Below are positions 33,764 through 42,417 of a DNA stretch of 64,000 bases, one piece after another. The translations under genes and the position numbers were made by a program. The notes beneath the pieces are model-generated. The model had not been told where the DNA came from. It saw nothing but the letters and a program-made list of their open reading frames with translations, and made no database searches. Location: assembly GCA_963784885.1 (NCBI GenBank), contig CAWATA010000002.1, positions 124,001 through 188,000 on the forward strand, written 5' to 3'. This DNA is from RHKX01 sp963784885 (GTDB taxonomy: Bacteria > Actinomycetota > Thermoleophilia > Solirubrobacterales > 70-9). Every line of letters begins with the position of its first letter. Positions within the stretch are counted from its first letter, which is position 1.

Positions 33764-34900
33764 ATGACTGCCAGGAACACCGATCGGCTCTGGCTTCCGG
33801 ATCGGATGTCGAGGCGTGACGCCTTCAAGGTCGGAGGTGGCCTGGCCCTCGCGGCCGGCCTCAGCGCCTGCGGCGTCGGCAACGGATCGGGAACCGTCGA
33901 CGAGGCCGCGACCGAGCGTGCGATCGAGCCCAAGATCGACGGCGATCTCGTCTATTTCAACTACGCGCAGTACGTCGATCCGGCGCTCGTCAAGCAGTTC
34001 GAGAAGAAGTACGGAGTCCAGGTGCGCGAGTCGTACTACGACTCGATGCCCGCGATGATGGCGAAGCTCGGCTCCGGCAACCGCTACGACCTCATCTTCC
34101 CGAGCGCCGAGTTCGCCGACAAGCTCGTCAAGGGGAATCAGCTCCTGAAGATCCCCCGCGACAAGCTCTCGGCGATCGGCGACGTCTACCCGTTCTTCGA
34201 CGACCCCTGGTACGACCCGGGCTCCGAGCACACTGTGCCGTACTCGCTCTACCTGACCGGGCTCGGATACCGCGCCGACAAGATCGACACGATGACCGGC
34301 TCATGGCGGGACATCGTCAACCCGCAGGCCGACGGGCGATCGTTCCTGCTCGACGACTTCCAGGAGGTCATCGGCATGGCGAACCTGGTCAACGGCTATG
34401 AGCTCAATGCCTCCGAGGCCGAGCAGCTCAGCAAGTCGAGGGACTACGTCGTCGGGCTGAAGCCGAACCTGCGTGGCTTCAGCACCGACACGATCACGAA
34501 CATGTCGTCCGGCAACGCGTGGATCCAGCATCTCTGGAACGGCGACGTGATCAACATCCGCTACCGGGTCGACGACCCGAGCGCCATCCAGTTCCAGAAG
34601 AACAAGGAGGGATGGCCGGTCGGCAGCGACGTGTTCGCGATCCCGACGAACGCCCAGCATCCGGGCACGGCGCTGAAGTTCATCGACTTCATGCTCGAGA
34701 ACTCCGCCCAGAACTCGACCTGGACCGGGTACCCGATGCCGACGGACAGTGCCACGAAGCCGTACGCGGAGCTCACCGATGGCGAACCGGAGCTGCAGGT
34801 GACCGTCGACGATCTCGAGAAGGGTCAGCAGTTCGCCAACCTGGAGGGCGCCGAGCGGCAGGCATGGGACCGGACGTGGATCGAGATCAAGGCGGGCTGA
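33764..34900 (+). CDS. potD: Polyamine-type ABC transporter substrate-binding lipoprotein (PotD-like)
   Basis: A 378-residue extracellular binding protein of the spermidine/putrescine family. MSRRDAFKVGGG is a Tat-like twin-arginine region and LSAC (about 34-37) the lipobox. The mature part starts DGDLVYFNYAQYVDPALVKQFEKKYGVQV, the usual PotD first strand and helix, and contains FYxxMPAMMAKLGSG-like and NAWIQHLWNGD blocks. Start chosen at 33764 because AAGGAGG (33751-33757) is 6 nt upstream; ATG 33758 is in frame but too close. The ligand may be a polyamine, an opine-like compound or a betaine. Confidence 0.88.
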   Translation: MTARNTDRLWLPDRMSRRDAFKVGGGLALAAGLSACGVGNGSGTVDEAATERAIEPKIDGDLVYFNYAQYVDPALVKQFEKKYGVQVRESYYDSMPAMMAKLGSGNRYDLIFPSAEFADKLVKGNQLLKIPRDKLSAIGDVYPFFDDPWYDPGSEHTVPYSLYLTGLGYRADKIDTMTGSWRDIVNPQADGRSFLLDDFQEVIGMANLVNGYELNASEAEQLSKSRDYVVGLKPNLRGFSTDTITNMSSGNAWIQHLWNGDVINIRYRVDDPSAIQFQKNKEGWPVGSDVFAIPTNAQHPGTALKFIDFMLENSAQNSTWTGYPMPTDSATKPYAELTDGEPELQVTVDDLEKGQQFANLEGAERQAWDRTWIEIKAG

Positions 34901-34935
34901 GGGCAGACCGGATGACGACGTGAGGCAAGCGACCC

Positions 34936-35787
34936 TTGGGTGAGCGTCGTTTCGCGAGCTTGACGCTGCTTCCCGGGGCGGCGTGGCTCGTCGTGCTGTT
35001 CCTGATCCCGCTGGGGATCACGCTCGCGATCTCGTTCGGCGTCACCGACGATCTCGGCAACGCGGTCTACGCCTGGCACCCCGAGAACTACAGCCAGGTC
35101 TTCGATCCGCTGTTCATCCCCGTTCTGCTGCGCTCGGTGGGCTACGCGGCGGCGACGGTGACCTTCTGCCTGTTGATCGGGTATCCGATCGCCTACTTCA
35201 TCGCCCGGTTCGGCGGCAAGTACAAGTACCTGCTGGTCGCGTTGGTCGTCCTGCCGTTCCTCGTCAACTACCTGATCCGCGTCTACGCGTGGGTGGCGAT
35301 CCTCTCCGACGAGGGCCTCGTCAACGGGATCCTCAAGGACGTCGGCCTGACGACCGACGGCGTCAGGTTCCTGAACACGCCCTTCGCCGTCGTCGGGGGA
35401 CTCGTCTACGGATACATGGCCTTCATGATCCTGCCGATCTACGCCGCGCTCGATCGGATGGACTCCTCGCTGATCGAGGCCGGCAAGGACCTCTACGCGA
35501 ACGGCTGGCAGACCTTCCGCCACGTGACCTGGCCCGCGACCTTCCAGGGTGTGTTGGCGGGCGCCGTGCTCGTGTTCCTCCCGGCGGTCGGCGACTTCGT
35601 GAGCGCTCAGCTGCTCGGCGGTCCGGATACCTACATGGTGGGCAACCTGATCCAGCAGCAGTTCTTCGAAGCCAACAACTATCCGTTCGGAGCAGCGCTG
35701 ACGACGGTCCTGATGGCGTTCCTGCTGATCTTCATGGTCTTCTACCTGCGCTCGGCCGGCCGCGCCTCCGAGGAGGCGCGGGCATGA
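34936..35787 (+). CDS. potB: Polyamine-type ABC transporter permease (PotB-like)
   Basis: A 283-residue inner-membrane permease with six predicted helices. The N-terminal LLPGAAWLVVLFLIPLGITLAI is the first helix and MDSSLIEAGKDLYANGWQTFRHVTWPA holds the EAA loop that docks on the ATPase. The start is a TTG, as ATG 34912 and GTG 34920 are out of frame or stop at once; GAGG lies about 10 nt upstream. It is second in potDBCA and overlaps potC by ATGA. Confidence 0.88.
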   Translation: MGERRFASLTLLPGAAWLVVLFLIPLGITLAISFGVTDDLGNAVYAWHPENYSQVFDPLFIPVLLRSVGYAAATVTFCLLIGYPIAYFIARFGGKYKYLLVALVVLPFLVNYLIRVYAWVAILSDEGLVNGILKDVGLTTDGVRFLNTPFAVVGGLVYGYMAFMILPIYAALDRMDSSLIEAGKDLYANGWQTFRHVTWPATFQGVLAGAVLVFLPAVGDFVSAQLLGGPDTYMVGNLIQQQFFEANNYPFGAALTTVLMAFLLIFMVFYLRSAGRASEEARA

Positions 35788-36635
35788 GCGCGGCGCCGGC
35801 GACCGCCGCGAAGCCGCACAAGGACTTCGACCGCCCGCGCTTTCTCCGCGTGTTCATGGGGCTGTTTCTGCTCTGGACCTTCGCTCCGATCGCGATCGTC
35901 GTGCTCTTCTCCTTCAACTCCGGCAAGTCGCTGCAGAACTTCGAGGGATTCAGCACCCAGTGGTACTCGGACTTCTTCGGCGACCAGCAGTTGCGGGATT
36001 CGCTGGTCGCCAGCCTCGAGATCGCACTGGTCACGATGATCGTCGCGACCGTGCTCGGCTCGCTGCTGGCCTTCGGACTGGTTCGCTCCAGGAACCGGCT
36101 CAGTCCCGTCACGAACGTGATGATGCTGATCCCGCTCGTGGTGCCGGAGATCGTCGCCGGCGTCACGGCTCTGCTGCTCTTCACCCAGATCGCCCTTCGG
36201 CTCTCGCTGACGACGATCATCCTCGCCCACATCACCTTCTCGATCTCCTATGTGACGGTGATCGTCCGTGGCCGGCTCGCGGCACTGAACCGCGAGGTCG
36301 AGGAAGCGGCGATGGATCTCGGCGCGACGAGGATGCAGACGATGCGGCTCGTCGTGCTCCCGGCGCTGTGGCCGGCGATCCTCGCGGCCGGACTGCTCAC
36401 CTTCGCGCTCAGCTTCGACGACTTCGTGCTGTCCTTCTTCACGACCGGGGAGGAGGTCCAGCCGCTGCCCGTGCGGATCTACTCGTCGATCCGGTTCGGA
36501 GTGACGCCGACGATCAACGCGATCGGGACGCTGATGATGCTGGTCTCCGTCAGCACGATCGCCCTGGCGCTCGCGCTGCCGCGAATCCTGGGCCGAAGGG
36601 GTCAAACCGTGCTGATCGGAAAGGACGCTGTATGA
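35784..36635 (+). CDS. potC: Polyamine-type ABC transporter permease (PotC-like)
   Basis: A 283-residue permease, partner of the PotB-like protein. Helix 1 is FMGLFLLWTFAPIAIVVLF, followed by the periplasmic YSDFFGDQQLRDSL typical of PotC, and the EAA motif EEAAMDLGATRMQTMRLVVLP. The ATG overlaps the PotB stop and its own stop overlaps the PotA start, so all are translated as a unit. It forms the channel of the amine importer. Confidence 0.9.
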   Translation: MSAAPATAAKPHKDFDRPRFLRVFMGLFLLWTFAPIAIVVLFSFNSGKSLQNFEGFSTQWYSDFFGDQQLRDSLVASLEIALVTMIVATVLGSLLAFGLVRSRNRLSPVTNVMMLIPLVVPEIVAGVTALLLFTQIALRLSLTTIILAHITFSISYVTVIVRGRLAALNREVEEAAMDLGATRMQTMRLVVLPALWPAILAAGLLTFALSFDDFVLSFFTTGEEVQPLPVRIYSSIRFGVTPTINAIGTLMMLVSVSTIALALALPRILGRRGQTVLIGKDAV

Positions 36636-37711
36636 ACGAGAACGGAGAGGCGATCCGCTTCGACCGCGTGAGCAAGCGCTTCGGCGAGATGACGGCGGTC
36701 AAGGAGATGGAACTGACCATCCGCAAGGGCGAGTTCTTCTCGATGCTCGGCCCGTCGGGCTGCGGCAAGACGACGACCCTGCGGATGGTGGCGGGGTTCG
36801 AGCAGCCGACCGAGGGCTCCATCTACCTCGACGGCGAGCCGGTCGGCGACGTGCCGCCGTATCGGCGCAACGTCAACACCGTCTTCCAGAGCTACGCGCT
36901 GTTCGAGAACCTCGACGTCTTCGAGAACGTCGCCTTCGGCCTCAAGCGCCGCAAGGTCGGCAAGGACGAGATCCGGACCCGGGTCGATGAGGCGCTCGAG
37001 CTGGTCCAGCTGCCGAGCCGCTCCGACGCGAAGCCGCGTGAGCTCTCCGGCGGGCAGAAGCAGCGCGTCGCGCTGGCGCGGGCGCTGGTGAACCGGCCTT
37101 CGGTGCTGTTGCTCGACGAGCCGCTCGGCGCGCTCGATCTGAAGCTGCGCCGGCAGATGCAGGTCGAGCTCAAGCAGATCCAGCGGGAGGTGGGGATCAC
37201 GTTCGTTTACGTGACGCACGATCAGGAGGAAGCTCTCTCGATGTCGGACCGGATCGCCGTCATGGACCTGGGCGAGGTCAAGCAGTGCGGCGAGCCGGAG
37301 GACGTCTACGAGCACCCGGGCGGCGAGTTCGTCGCCGGGTTCATCGGGATCTCGAATCTGATCGAGGGAACCGTGGAGGACGACGCGAGCGTCCGGATCG
37401 CTTCCGGGGCAGTGCTGCGCGCACCGATCCCGGCGGACTGCGGGCGGGGCGACACGGTGCAGATCTCGGTGCGCCCGGAGAAGATCGCCGTCGACGAGGA
37501 CATCGAGGCGGACATGGTGAGCCTGGAGGGGACGGTGGAGAGCCGGGTCTACCTCGGGGTCAGTACGCAGATCACGGTCTCGCTCGGTGACGGCGGGCGT
37601 CTGGTCGCTCTCGAGCAGGCGACCTACAGGGCGAGTGCCGACGATCGCTGGGAGCCGGGGATGACCGTACGGCTCGGATGGCACCCCGAGAACTGCCTGG
37701 TCCTTCGTTGA
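36632..37711 (+). CDS. potA: Polyamine-type ABC transporter ATPase (PotA-like)
   Basis: A 359-residue ABC ATPase. Walker A GPSGCGKTTT (about 35-44), Q-loop FQSYALF, signature LSGGQKQRVALARAL, Walker B VLLLDEPLGALD and the switch His in VTHDQEEAL are intact. A C-terminal TOBE domain (about 245-355, ISVRPEKIAVDED) is the regulatory part found in PotA and related importers. It is fourth in the transporter operon, 19 nt before an amine oxidase gene that presumably acts on the imported compound. Confidence 0.92.
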   Translation: MNENGEAIRFDRVSKRFGEMTAVKEMELTIRKGEFFSMLGPSGCGKTTTLRMVAGFEQPTEGSIYLDGEPVGDVPPYRRNVNTVFQSYALFENLDVFENVAFGLKRRKVGKDEIRTRVDEALELVQLPSRSDAKPRELSGGQKQRVALARALVNRPSVLLLDEPLGALDLKLRRQMQVELKQIQREVGITFVYVTHDQEEALSMSDRIAVMDLGEVKQCGEPEDVYEHPGGEFVAGFIGISNLIEGTVEDDASVRIASGAVLRAPIPADCGRGDTVQISVRPEKIAVDEDIEADMVSLEGTVESRVYLGVSTQITVSLGDGGRLVALEQATYRASADDRWEPGMTVRLGWHPENCLVLR

Positions 37712-37730
37712 ACCCGGCCGCAGCGGACCG

Positions 37731-38924
37731 ATGAGGACCGTCGTCGTCGGTGCCGGCCTGGCCGGTCTCGCCGCGGCCGACGCGCTCGCCGCCGCCGGAC
37801 ACGAGCCGGTCGTGCTCGAGGCCCGCGGCCGGGTCGGCGGCCGGGTCCACTCGCGGGCCCTCGACAACGGCGCGATCGTCGAGATGGGCGCCGAGTTCAT
37901 CCTGCCCGGTTGCACCGAGGTGATCGCGCTCGCCGAGCGGGCAGGGCTCGGCCTCTGGGACAAGGGCATGCGCTACGGCAAGCGCGATCCGCGCGGGGTC
38001 GAGGTGAGCGGCGACTCGATGACCGCCGCCGTCGCCGCGATCGAGTCGGCCATCGCGGGCGGGGCGGGGGAGGGGGAGAGCGTCCGCGGCCTCCTCGCCC
38101 GCATCGAGATCGATCCCGGCGCCCGCGAGGCGATCCTCGCCCGCGCCGAGGTCTCGGCCGCAGCCGACGGCGACCTCGTTCCCGCCCACGAGCTCGGCCT
38201 CCTCGCCCGGGTCAGTGACCTGCCGGCACCCGGGATCGCCGGCGGCAACCAGCGGCTCGCCGAGGCGCTGGCCGACGCCGTCGGCCGCGAGCGGATCCAC
38301 CTCGGCTCGCCGGTCCGGTCGATCGCCGTCGGGGACGACGGAGTCCGGGTCGGATCCGATTCCGGCGACCTCGACGCGGACGCGTGCGTACTCGCCGTCC
38401 CGGCTTCGGTCGCCGGCGCGATAGCGCTCTCGGGGACGGATCCGGGCATCGCCGGCGCGCTCGAAGCGATCGCCTACGGCCATGCGGCGAAGCTGTTCGT
38501 CCCGCTGCCGGAGCCGGCTCCGGTCAGCGCCACGCTCGCCGTACCCGATCGCTACTGGGCCTGGACTGCGAGCGGTGACGAGGAGGGTGCCTCGCAGCCG
38601 GTCGTCTCCGCGTTCGCCGGCTCGCCGCGGGCGCTGGAGCGGCTCGACGTCGCCTCCGGCCCCGGTCCGTGGGCCGGGAAGCTCGCCGCGCTCAGGCCCG
38701 ACCTCGCGATCGACCCGGCGCTCGCCGTGCTCTCGACCTGGGACGACGATCCCTGGGTCGGGGCGGCCTACTCGGTCGCGGCGCCGCCGGGGGCAGTCGA
38801 GCGGCTCACCGCCGACCACGGACGGATCGCCTTCGCCGGCGAGCATCTCGGCGGCGAGATGAGCGCGCTGATGGAGGGCGCGATCCGCAGCGGCCGGCGC
38901 GCTGCGGCGACGCTCGGCGGCTAA
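37731..38924 (+). CDS. FAD-dependent amine oxidase linked to Pot importer
   Basis: A 397-residue cytoplasmic flavin amine oxidase. VVGAGLAGLAAADALAAAG (about 5-23), LEARGRVGGRVHS and the C-terminal IAFAGEHLGGEMSALMEGAIRSG are the FAD blocks; EMGAEFI is the substrate-entry strand of polyamine-oxidase relatives. It is slightly shorter than eukaryotic polyamine oxidases. Position right after potA implies oxidation of the imported amine to an aldehyde plus hydrogen peroxide. Its stop overlaps the convergent CoA-transferase stop through CTAA. Confidence 0.85.
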   Translation: MRTVVVGAGLAGLAAADALAAAGHEPVVLEARGRVGGRVHSRALDNGAIVEMGAEFILPGCTEVIALAERAGLGLWDKGMRYGKRDPRGVEVSGDSMTAAVAAIESAIAGGAGEGESVRGLLARIEIDPGAREAILARAEVSAAADGDLVPAHELGLLARVSDLPAPGIAGGNQRLAEALADAVGRERIHLGSPVRSIAVGDDGVRVGSDSGDLDADACVLAVPASVAGAIALSGTDPGIAGALEAIAYGHAAKLFVPLPEPAPVSATLAVPDRYWAWTASGDEEGASQPVVSAFAGSPRALERLDVASGPGPWAGKLAALRPDLAIDPALAVLSTWDDDPWVGAAYSVAAPPGAVERLTADHGRIAFAGEHLGGEMSALMEGAIRSGRRAAATLGG

Positions 38925-40225
38925 GCGAGTGGCGAGTTCCCGCGCGAGGCCCGTTCCGCCGCCGCGATCAGCTCGTCGCGGAAGTCGGGGTGGGCGATCC
39001 GGGCGAGCTCCAGCCCGCGCTGGTGGACGGTCTTGCCCTCGAGCTCGGCTGCTCCGTACTCGGTGACGATCACGTCGACCTGGTGGCGTGGGGTCGTCAC
39101 GACCGCCCCGCGCTCGAAGGCGGGCACGATCCGTGAGCGGACCTCGCCGTCGACCTCGACCGTCGCCGGCAGGCAGATCAGCGAGCGGTCCTCGACCTCG
39201 AATCCCGACCCGGCGGCGAAGTCCTCGGAGCCGCCGATGCCCGAGTACTGGCGGCCACCGATCGTGTCGGCGACGACCTGGCCGTGGACGTCGACGGCGA
39301 GGGCGGCGTTGATCGAGACCATCTTGCGGTTCCGGCGGATCGTCTCCGGCGAGTTGACCACGTCGACGGGGAGAAACGCGACCTCGTCGTTGTCGTCGAG
39401 CCAGTCGTAGAGTCGTTTGGAGCCGAACGCGAACGTCGAGACCGAGACGCCGTCGAAGATCCCCTTGCGGTTCGAGACCGCCCCTGCGAGGTGGAGATCC
39501 ATCAGCCCGTCGGTGAACATCTCCGAGTGGATGCCGAGGTCCGAGTAGTCGCCCTCCGCGAGGATCGCCGCGATCATCGAAGGGACGGCGCCGATCCCGG
39601 TCTGGACCGTCGACCCGGAGCCGATGAACTCCGCTGCGTTGGCCGCGATCGAGCGCTCGGCCTCGCTCGGCTCCGGTGCCGGCAGCTCGAGCGGCGCGGC
39701 GTCGCTCTCGACGAGGACGTCCGCGCGCTCGACGTGGATCCGGTGCGGATATTCCGGCGGCAGGCCCTTGGTGCGCGGGTACGCCGGCGACACCTCGAGG
39801 ACCAACATCCGGTCGGGGTCGTCGGCGGCCCGGTTCAGCTCCGCGATCGAGCCGCCGGCGTGAAGGGCGAGCGAGCACCAGCCGTCGGCGTCCGGCGCGG
39901 AGGCGACCGTGCACATCACCCGCGGGCACTGGCGTTCGTAGAGGGGGGCGAAGCGGCGGAAGTCGGCCGGCGCGAAGCTGATCGCGGCGCCGGAGTCGCG
40001 CAGCGCCCGCTCGAAGGGGCCGTAGAAGCCCGAGAGCAGGTGGACCCCTCCGCGCGTGAACAACTCGGTGCCGACGCCGAGCAGGGCGCCGTAGATCCGA
40101 AGGTCCTCCCAGTCGTCGCGCTCGCCGAGGGCGCGCAGGAAGGCCGGCGGCTGGCCGGGGCCGAGCGGCAGGCCGAGCGAGTCGGCGGGACGGACCAGTT
40201 CGGCTGCTTCGGCGGCGCTCGTCAT
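38921..40225 (-). CDS. Acetyl-CoA hydrolase/transferase family (acyl-CoA:carboxylate CoA-transferase)
   Basis: A 434-residue family I CoA-transferase resembling 4-hydroxybutyrate- or acetate-CoA transferases. The two-domain pattern is present: FYGPFERALRDSGAAISFAP region, GIGAVPSMIAAIL in the middle and SGIGGSEDFAAGSGF plus VVTTPRHQVDVIVTEYGAAELEG near the end, the latter regions holding the CoA-binding glycines. It would activate a carboxylic acid with acyl-CoA and fits the degradation of a C4 or similar acid. GAGGAT 8 nt before the ATG may be a ribosome site. It is divergent from an acyl-CoA dehydrogenase. Confidence 0.85.
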   Translation of the reverse strand: MTSAAEAAELVRPADSLGLPLGPGQPPAFLRALGERDDWEDLRIYGALLGVGTELFTRGGVHLLSGFYGPFERALRDSGAAISFAPADFRRFAPLYERQCPRVMCTVASAPDADGWCSLALHAGGSIAELNRAADDPDRMLVLEVSPAYPRTKGLPPEYPHRIHVERADVLVESDAAPLELPAPEPSEAERSIAANAAEFIGSGSTVQTGIGAVPSMIAAILAEGDYSDLGIHSEMFTDGLMDLHLAGAVSNRKGIFDGVSVSTFAFGSKRLYDWLDDNDEVAFLPVDVVNSPETIRRNRKMVSINAALAVDVHGQVVADTIGGRQYSGIGGSEDFAAGSGFEVEDRSLICLPATVEVDGEVRSRIVPAFERGAVVTTPRHQVDVIVTEYGAAELEGKTVHQRGLELARIAHPDFRDELIAAAERASRGNSPLA

Positions 40226-40293
40226 CGCGGTGATCCTCGCAGCCGAGGGCGGGCGGCGTCCGCTCGCCGATTGCGCTCGGCCGTTTCAGTGGC

Positions 40294-40299
40294 TATCCT
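40294..40299 (+). promoter_or_regulatory. Predicted -10 box (TATCCT) before acyl-CoA dehydrogenase
   Basis: TATCCT predicts transcription starting near 40306, immediately before operator copy 3, leaving a roughly 130-nt leader with a standard ribosome site. Confidence 0.4.
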
Positions 40300-40307
40300 T
40301 CCCGTGG

Positions 40308-40323
40308 TTGACTGATTAGTCAA
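40308..40323. promoter_or_regulatory. Operator palindrome TTGAC-N6-GTCAA (copy 3)
   Basis: TTGAC TGATTA GTCAA is a fuller palindrome than copies 1 and 2 (TTGACT/AGTCAA arms). It lies at about +2 to +18 of the predicted transcript of the acyl-CoA dehydrogenase, a repressor position. Confidence 0.6.
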
Positions 40324-40438
40324 TCGGTTTTCGGCCGCGGGCCGCAAACGGGCTTCGGAAGCCATTCACTGGCGGAAGAAGCGCCGGTCCCGCTTCCGAT
40401 CGGACCCCACAACAACGACTTACAAGGAGCGATCCACG

Positions 40439-41644
40439 GTGGTTGACTTCACCCTGACCGACGAGCAGAAGGATCTGCGGGAGATGGCGCACAACTTCGC
40501 CGAGAAGGAAATGCGCAAGGTTGCCTGGGAGTACGACAAGGAGGGCACCTGGCCCCAGGAGGTCATCGAGAAGGCCTGGGAGGTCGGCTTGATGAACACC
40601 CACACGCCCGAGAAGTACGGCGGGCCGGGCCTCGACTACCTGTCGGGCTGCCTGATCGAGGAGGAGCTCGGATGGGGCTGCTCCGGCATCGGCACCTCGC
40701 TGGCCGCCAACGGACTCGCATCGGCGCCGGTCGCGCTGGGCGGCTCCGAAGAGGTCAAGGCCGAGTACCTGGGCATGCTGACCGAGGAGCCGAAGCTCGC
40801 GAGCTTCTGCCTGACCGAGCCGGATGCCGGATCGGACGTCTCGGGGATGAAGACGACCGCCACCAAGCAGGGCGACAAGTGGGTCATCAACGGCTCCAAG
40901 TGCTTCATCACCAACGGTCAGTACGCGGACTGGTACACGGTCTACGCCAAGACCGACCGGGAAGCCGGGCACCGCGGCATCTCCGCCTTCGTCGTGCCGC
41001 GTGACGACACGGTCGTCATCGACAAGAAGGAGGACAAGCTCGGCCAGCGTGCGTCGAACACCGCCACGGTCACGTTCAACGAGACCGAGATCCCCGTCGG
41101 CAACCTCCTCGGTGAGGAGAACAAGGGGTTCAAGCTGGCGATGATGACGCTCGACCGGACCCGTCCCGGGGTCGCCGCCATGGCGGTCGGCATCGCCCGC
41201 TCGGCGTTCGAGTTCGCCTGCGAGTACTCGAAGGAGCGCCAGCAGTTCGGCGTGCCGATCGCGATGCACCAGGCCGTCGCCTTCATGATCGCCGACATGG
41301 CGACCAAGATCGAGGCCGGGCGCCTGCTCACGTGGCAGTCGGCTTCCCGTCTCGACAACGGTCTCCGCAACACCCTGGAGGCCTCGCACGCGAAGCGCTT
41401 CGCCGCCGACTCGGCGATGGAGGTCGCGACCGACGCCGTCCAGGTCTACGGCGGCTACGGGTTCATCAAGGAGTACCCGGTCGAGAAGATCATGCGCGAC
41501 GCGAAGATCATGCAGCTCTACGAGGGCACCTCGCAGATCCAGCGACTCGTCATCGCCAAGGAGGTCCTGATGGGCCGCAACGTCGACGAGCGCATCCCCG
41601 AGGCCATGGAGAGCAAGGGCGTCGAGGAGGTCGTCCCGGCGTAA
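40439..41644 (+). CDS. Acyl-CoA dehydrogenase (medium-chain type)
   Basis: A 401-residue flavoprotein close to MCAD. It has CLTEPDAGSDVSGMKTTA, INGSKCFITNGQYADWY, ERQQFGVPI and the C-terminal GGYGFIKEYPVEKIMRDAKIMQLYEGTSQIQRL, where the Glu of YEGTSQIQ is the catalytic base. It starts the oxidation of a straight acyl-CoA. The GTG start is preceded by AAGGAGC. Its promoter carries operator copy 3, tying it to the aminotransferase, PYROXD2-like and Rieske genes. Confidence 0.92.
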   Translation: MVDFTLTDEQKDLREMAHNFAEKEMRKVAWEYDKEGTWPQEVIEKAWEVGLMNTHTPEKYGGPGLDYLSGCLIEEELGWGCSGIGTSLAANGLASAPVALGGSEEVKAEYLGMLTEEPKLASFCLTEPDAGSDVSGMKTTATKQGDKWVINGSKCFITNGQYADWYTVYAKTDREAGHRGISAFVVPRDDTVVIDKKEDKLGQRASNTATVTFNETEIPVGNLLGEENKGFKLAMMTLDRTRPGVAAMAVGIARSAFEFACEYSKERQQFGVPIAMHQAVAFMIADMATKIEAGRLLTWQSASRLDNGLRNTLEASHAKRFAADSAMEVATDAVQVYGGYGFIKEYPVEKIMRDAKIMQLYEGTSQIQRLVIAKEVLMGRNVDERIPEAMESKGVEEVVPA

Positions 41645-41667
41645 CGGGGCCACCAACCGAATCTGGG

Positions 41668-41697
41668 CGATGGGCCGGGCGAGAGCTCGGCCCATCG
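41668..41697 (+). terminator. Hairpin terminator after acyl-CoA dehydrogenase
   Basis: Perfect 10-bp arms CGATGGGCCG and CGGCCCATCG enclose a 10-nt loop, 24 nt after the stop codon. There is no U-tract, common in high-GC genomes. Confidence 0.6.
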
Positions 41698-41949
41698 TCG
41701 TTCTGGGGGCGGCCGGTGGCGCAGGAAGAGGTGTAGAAGCCGGCGGATGCGACTGGTGGGCCGGCTGAACCTCTTGTCCGGCCGCTCACCCGGGGCCCTC
41801 GCTGGCCCTGGTCACGTTCCATCCCTGGCGCGCGCCCTTCAGGCGCTCCGCCGACCTCTACATGCGCGGGTATCGGTGCCGGGTGGAGGAACTTGAGCCC
41901 TGCATGCCGTCTTGGACGGCGATCCGGCGGTCGCCGGGGGCGCGGCGCC

Positions 41950-41955
41950 TATAGT
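41950..41955 (+). promoter_or_regulatory. Predicted -10 box (TATAGT), padR-like gene
   Basis: TATAGT ends 6 nt before the ATG at 41962 and selects that start over the in-frame start at 41893. Confidence 0.55.
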
Positions 41956-41961
41956 CGCCCC

Positions 41962-42417
41962 ATGGCCGAGAGCCATTCCAAGCCGATGGCGGAGGCGGTG
42001 GCCGAGGCCACCCGGGCGACCGAGCGCCGCCGCAAGGGCGGGCGGGGCGCCGGACGCCCCTCCGACGTCTTCGGCGGCGAGCTGCGCCGCCGCGACGTCT
42101 TCCCATTGCTGGTGCTGCACCTGGTCAGCCGCGAGCCCACCTTCGGCAACCGGTTGATCGAGGACATCGAGGAGATCACGCAGGGCGTGATCACGGTCAA
42201 CCCGAACACGATGTACCCGCTCCTCCGCGACCTCGAGAAGCGTCATCTGATCGAGGGGCGCTGGGAGCACCCGGACCGCCGGACCCGCCGCTTCTACTCG
42301 ATCACCGATGCCGGCAGGGAGGAATACGAGCGGCTCCAGGCCGACCTGGCGCCGTTCCTCGACTCGATGATCCGGACCGTGACCCTGATCAAGCGCGAGA
42401 TCTATGGCGACGGTTGA
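41962..42417 (+). CDS. PadR family transcriptional regulator
   Basis: A 151-residue PadR regulator. After a basic, disordered 40-residue head comes the winged helix: LLVLHLVSREPTFGNRLIEDI, VNPNTMYPLLRDLEKRHLIEG and RFYSITDAGREEYERL, then a dimerisation helix. PadR proteins repress genes until a phenolic or lipophilic ligand binds. It overlaps the downstream SRPBCC gene by 14 nt and probably controls it. Predicted leaderless. Confidence 0.87.
   Translation: MAESHSKPMAEAVAEATRATERRRKGGRGAGRPSDVFGGELRRRDVFPLLVLHLVSREPTFGNRLIEDIEEITQGVITVNPNTMYPLLRDLEKRHLIEGRWEHPDRRTRRFYSITDAGREEYERLQADLAPFLDSMIRTVTLIKREIYGDG

Larger units (their letters stand above)
41645..41961. other. Intergenic region of 317 bp
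   Basis: It holds a terminator-like hairpin at 41668-41697 and a -10 box at 41950-41955. Several short frames cross it on both strands, but none has a start signal or a recognisable product. I see no RNA gene in it. Confidence 0.6.

Noticed and set aside
41752..41900. Possible small gene in the 317-bp gap before padR
   Set aside because: Short frames have neither a -10 at the leaderless distance nor a ribosome site, and no recognisable product.
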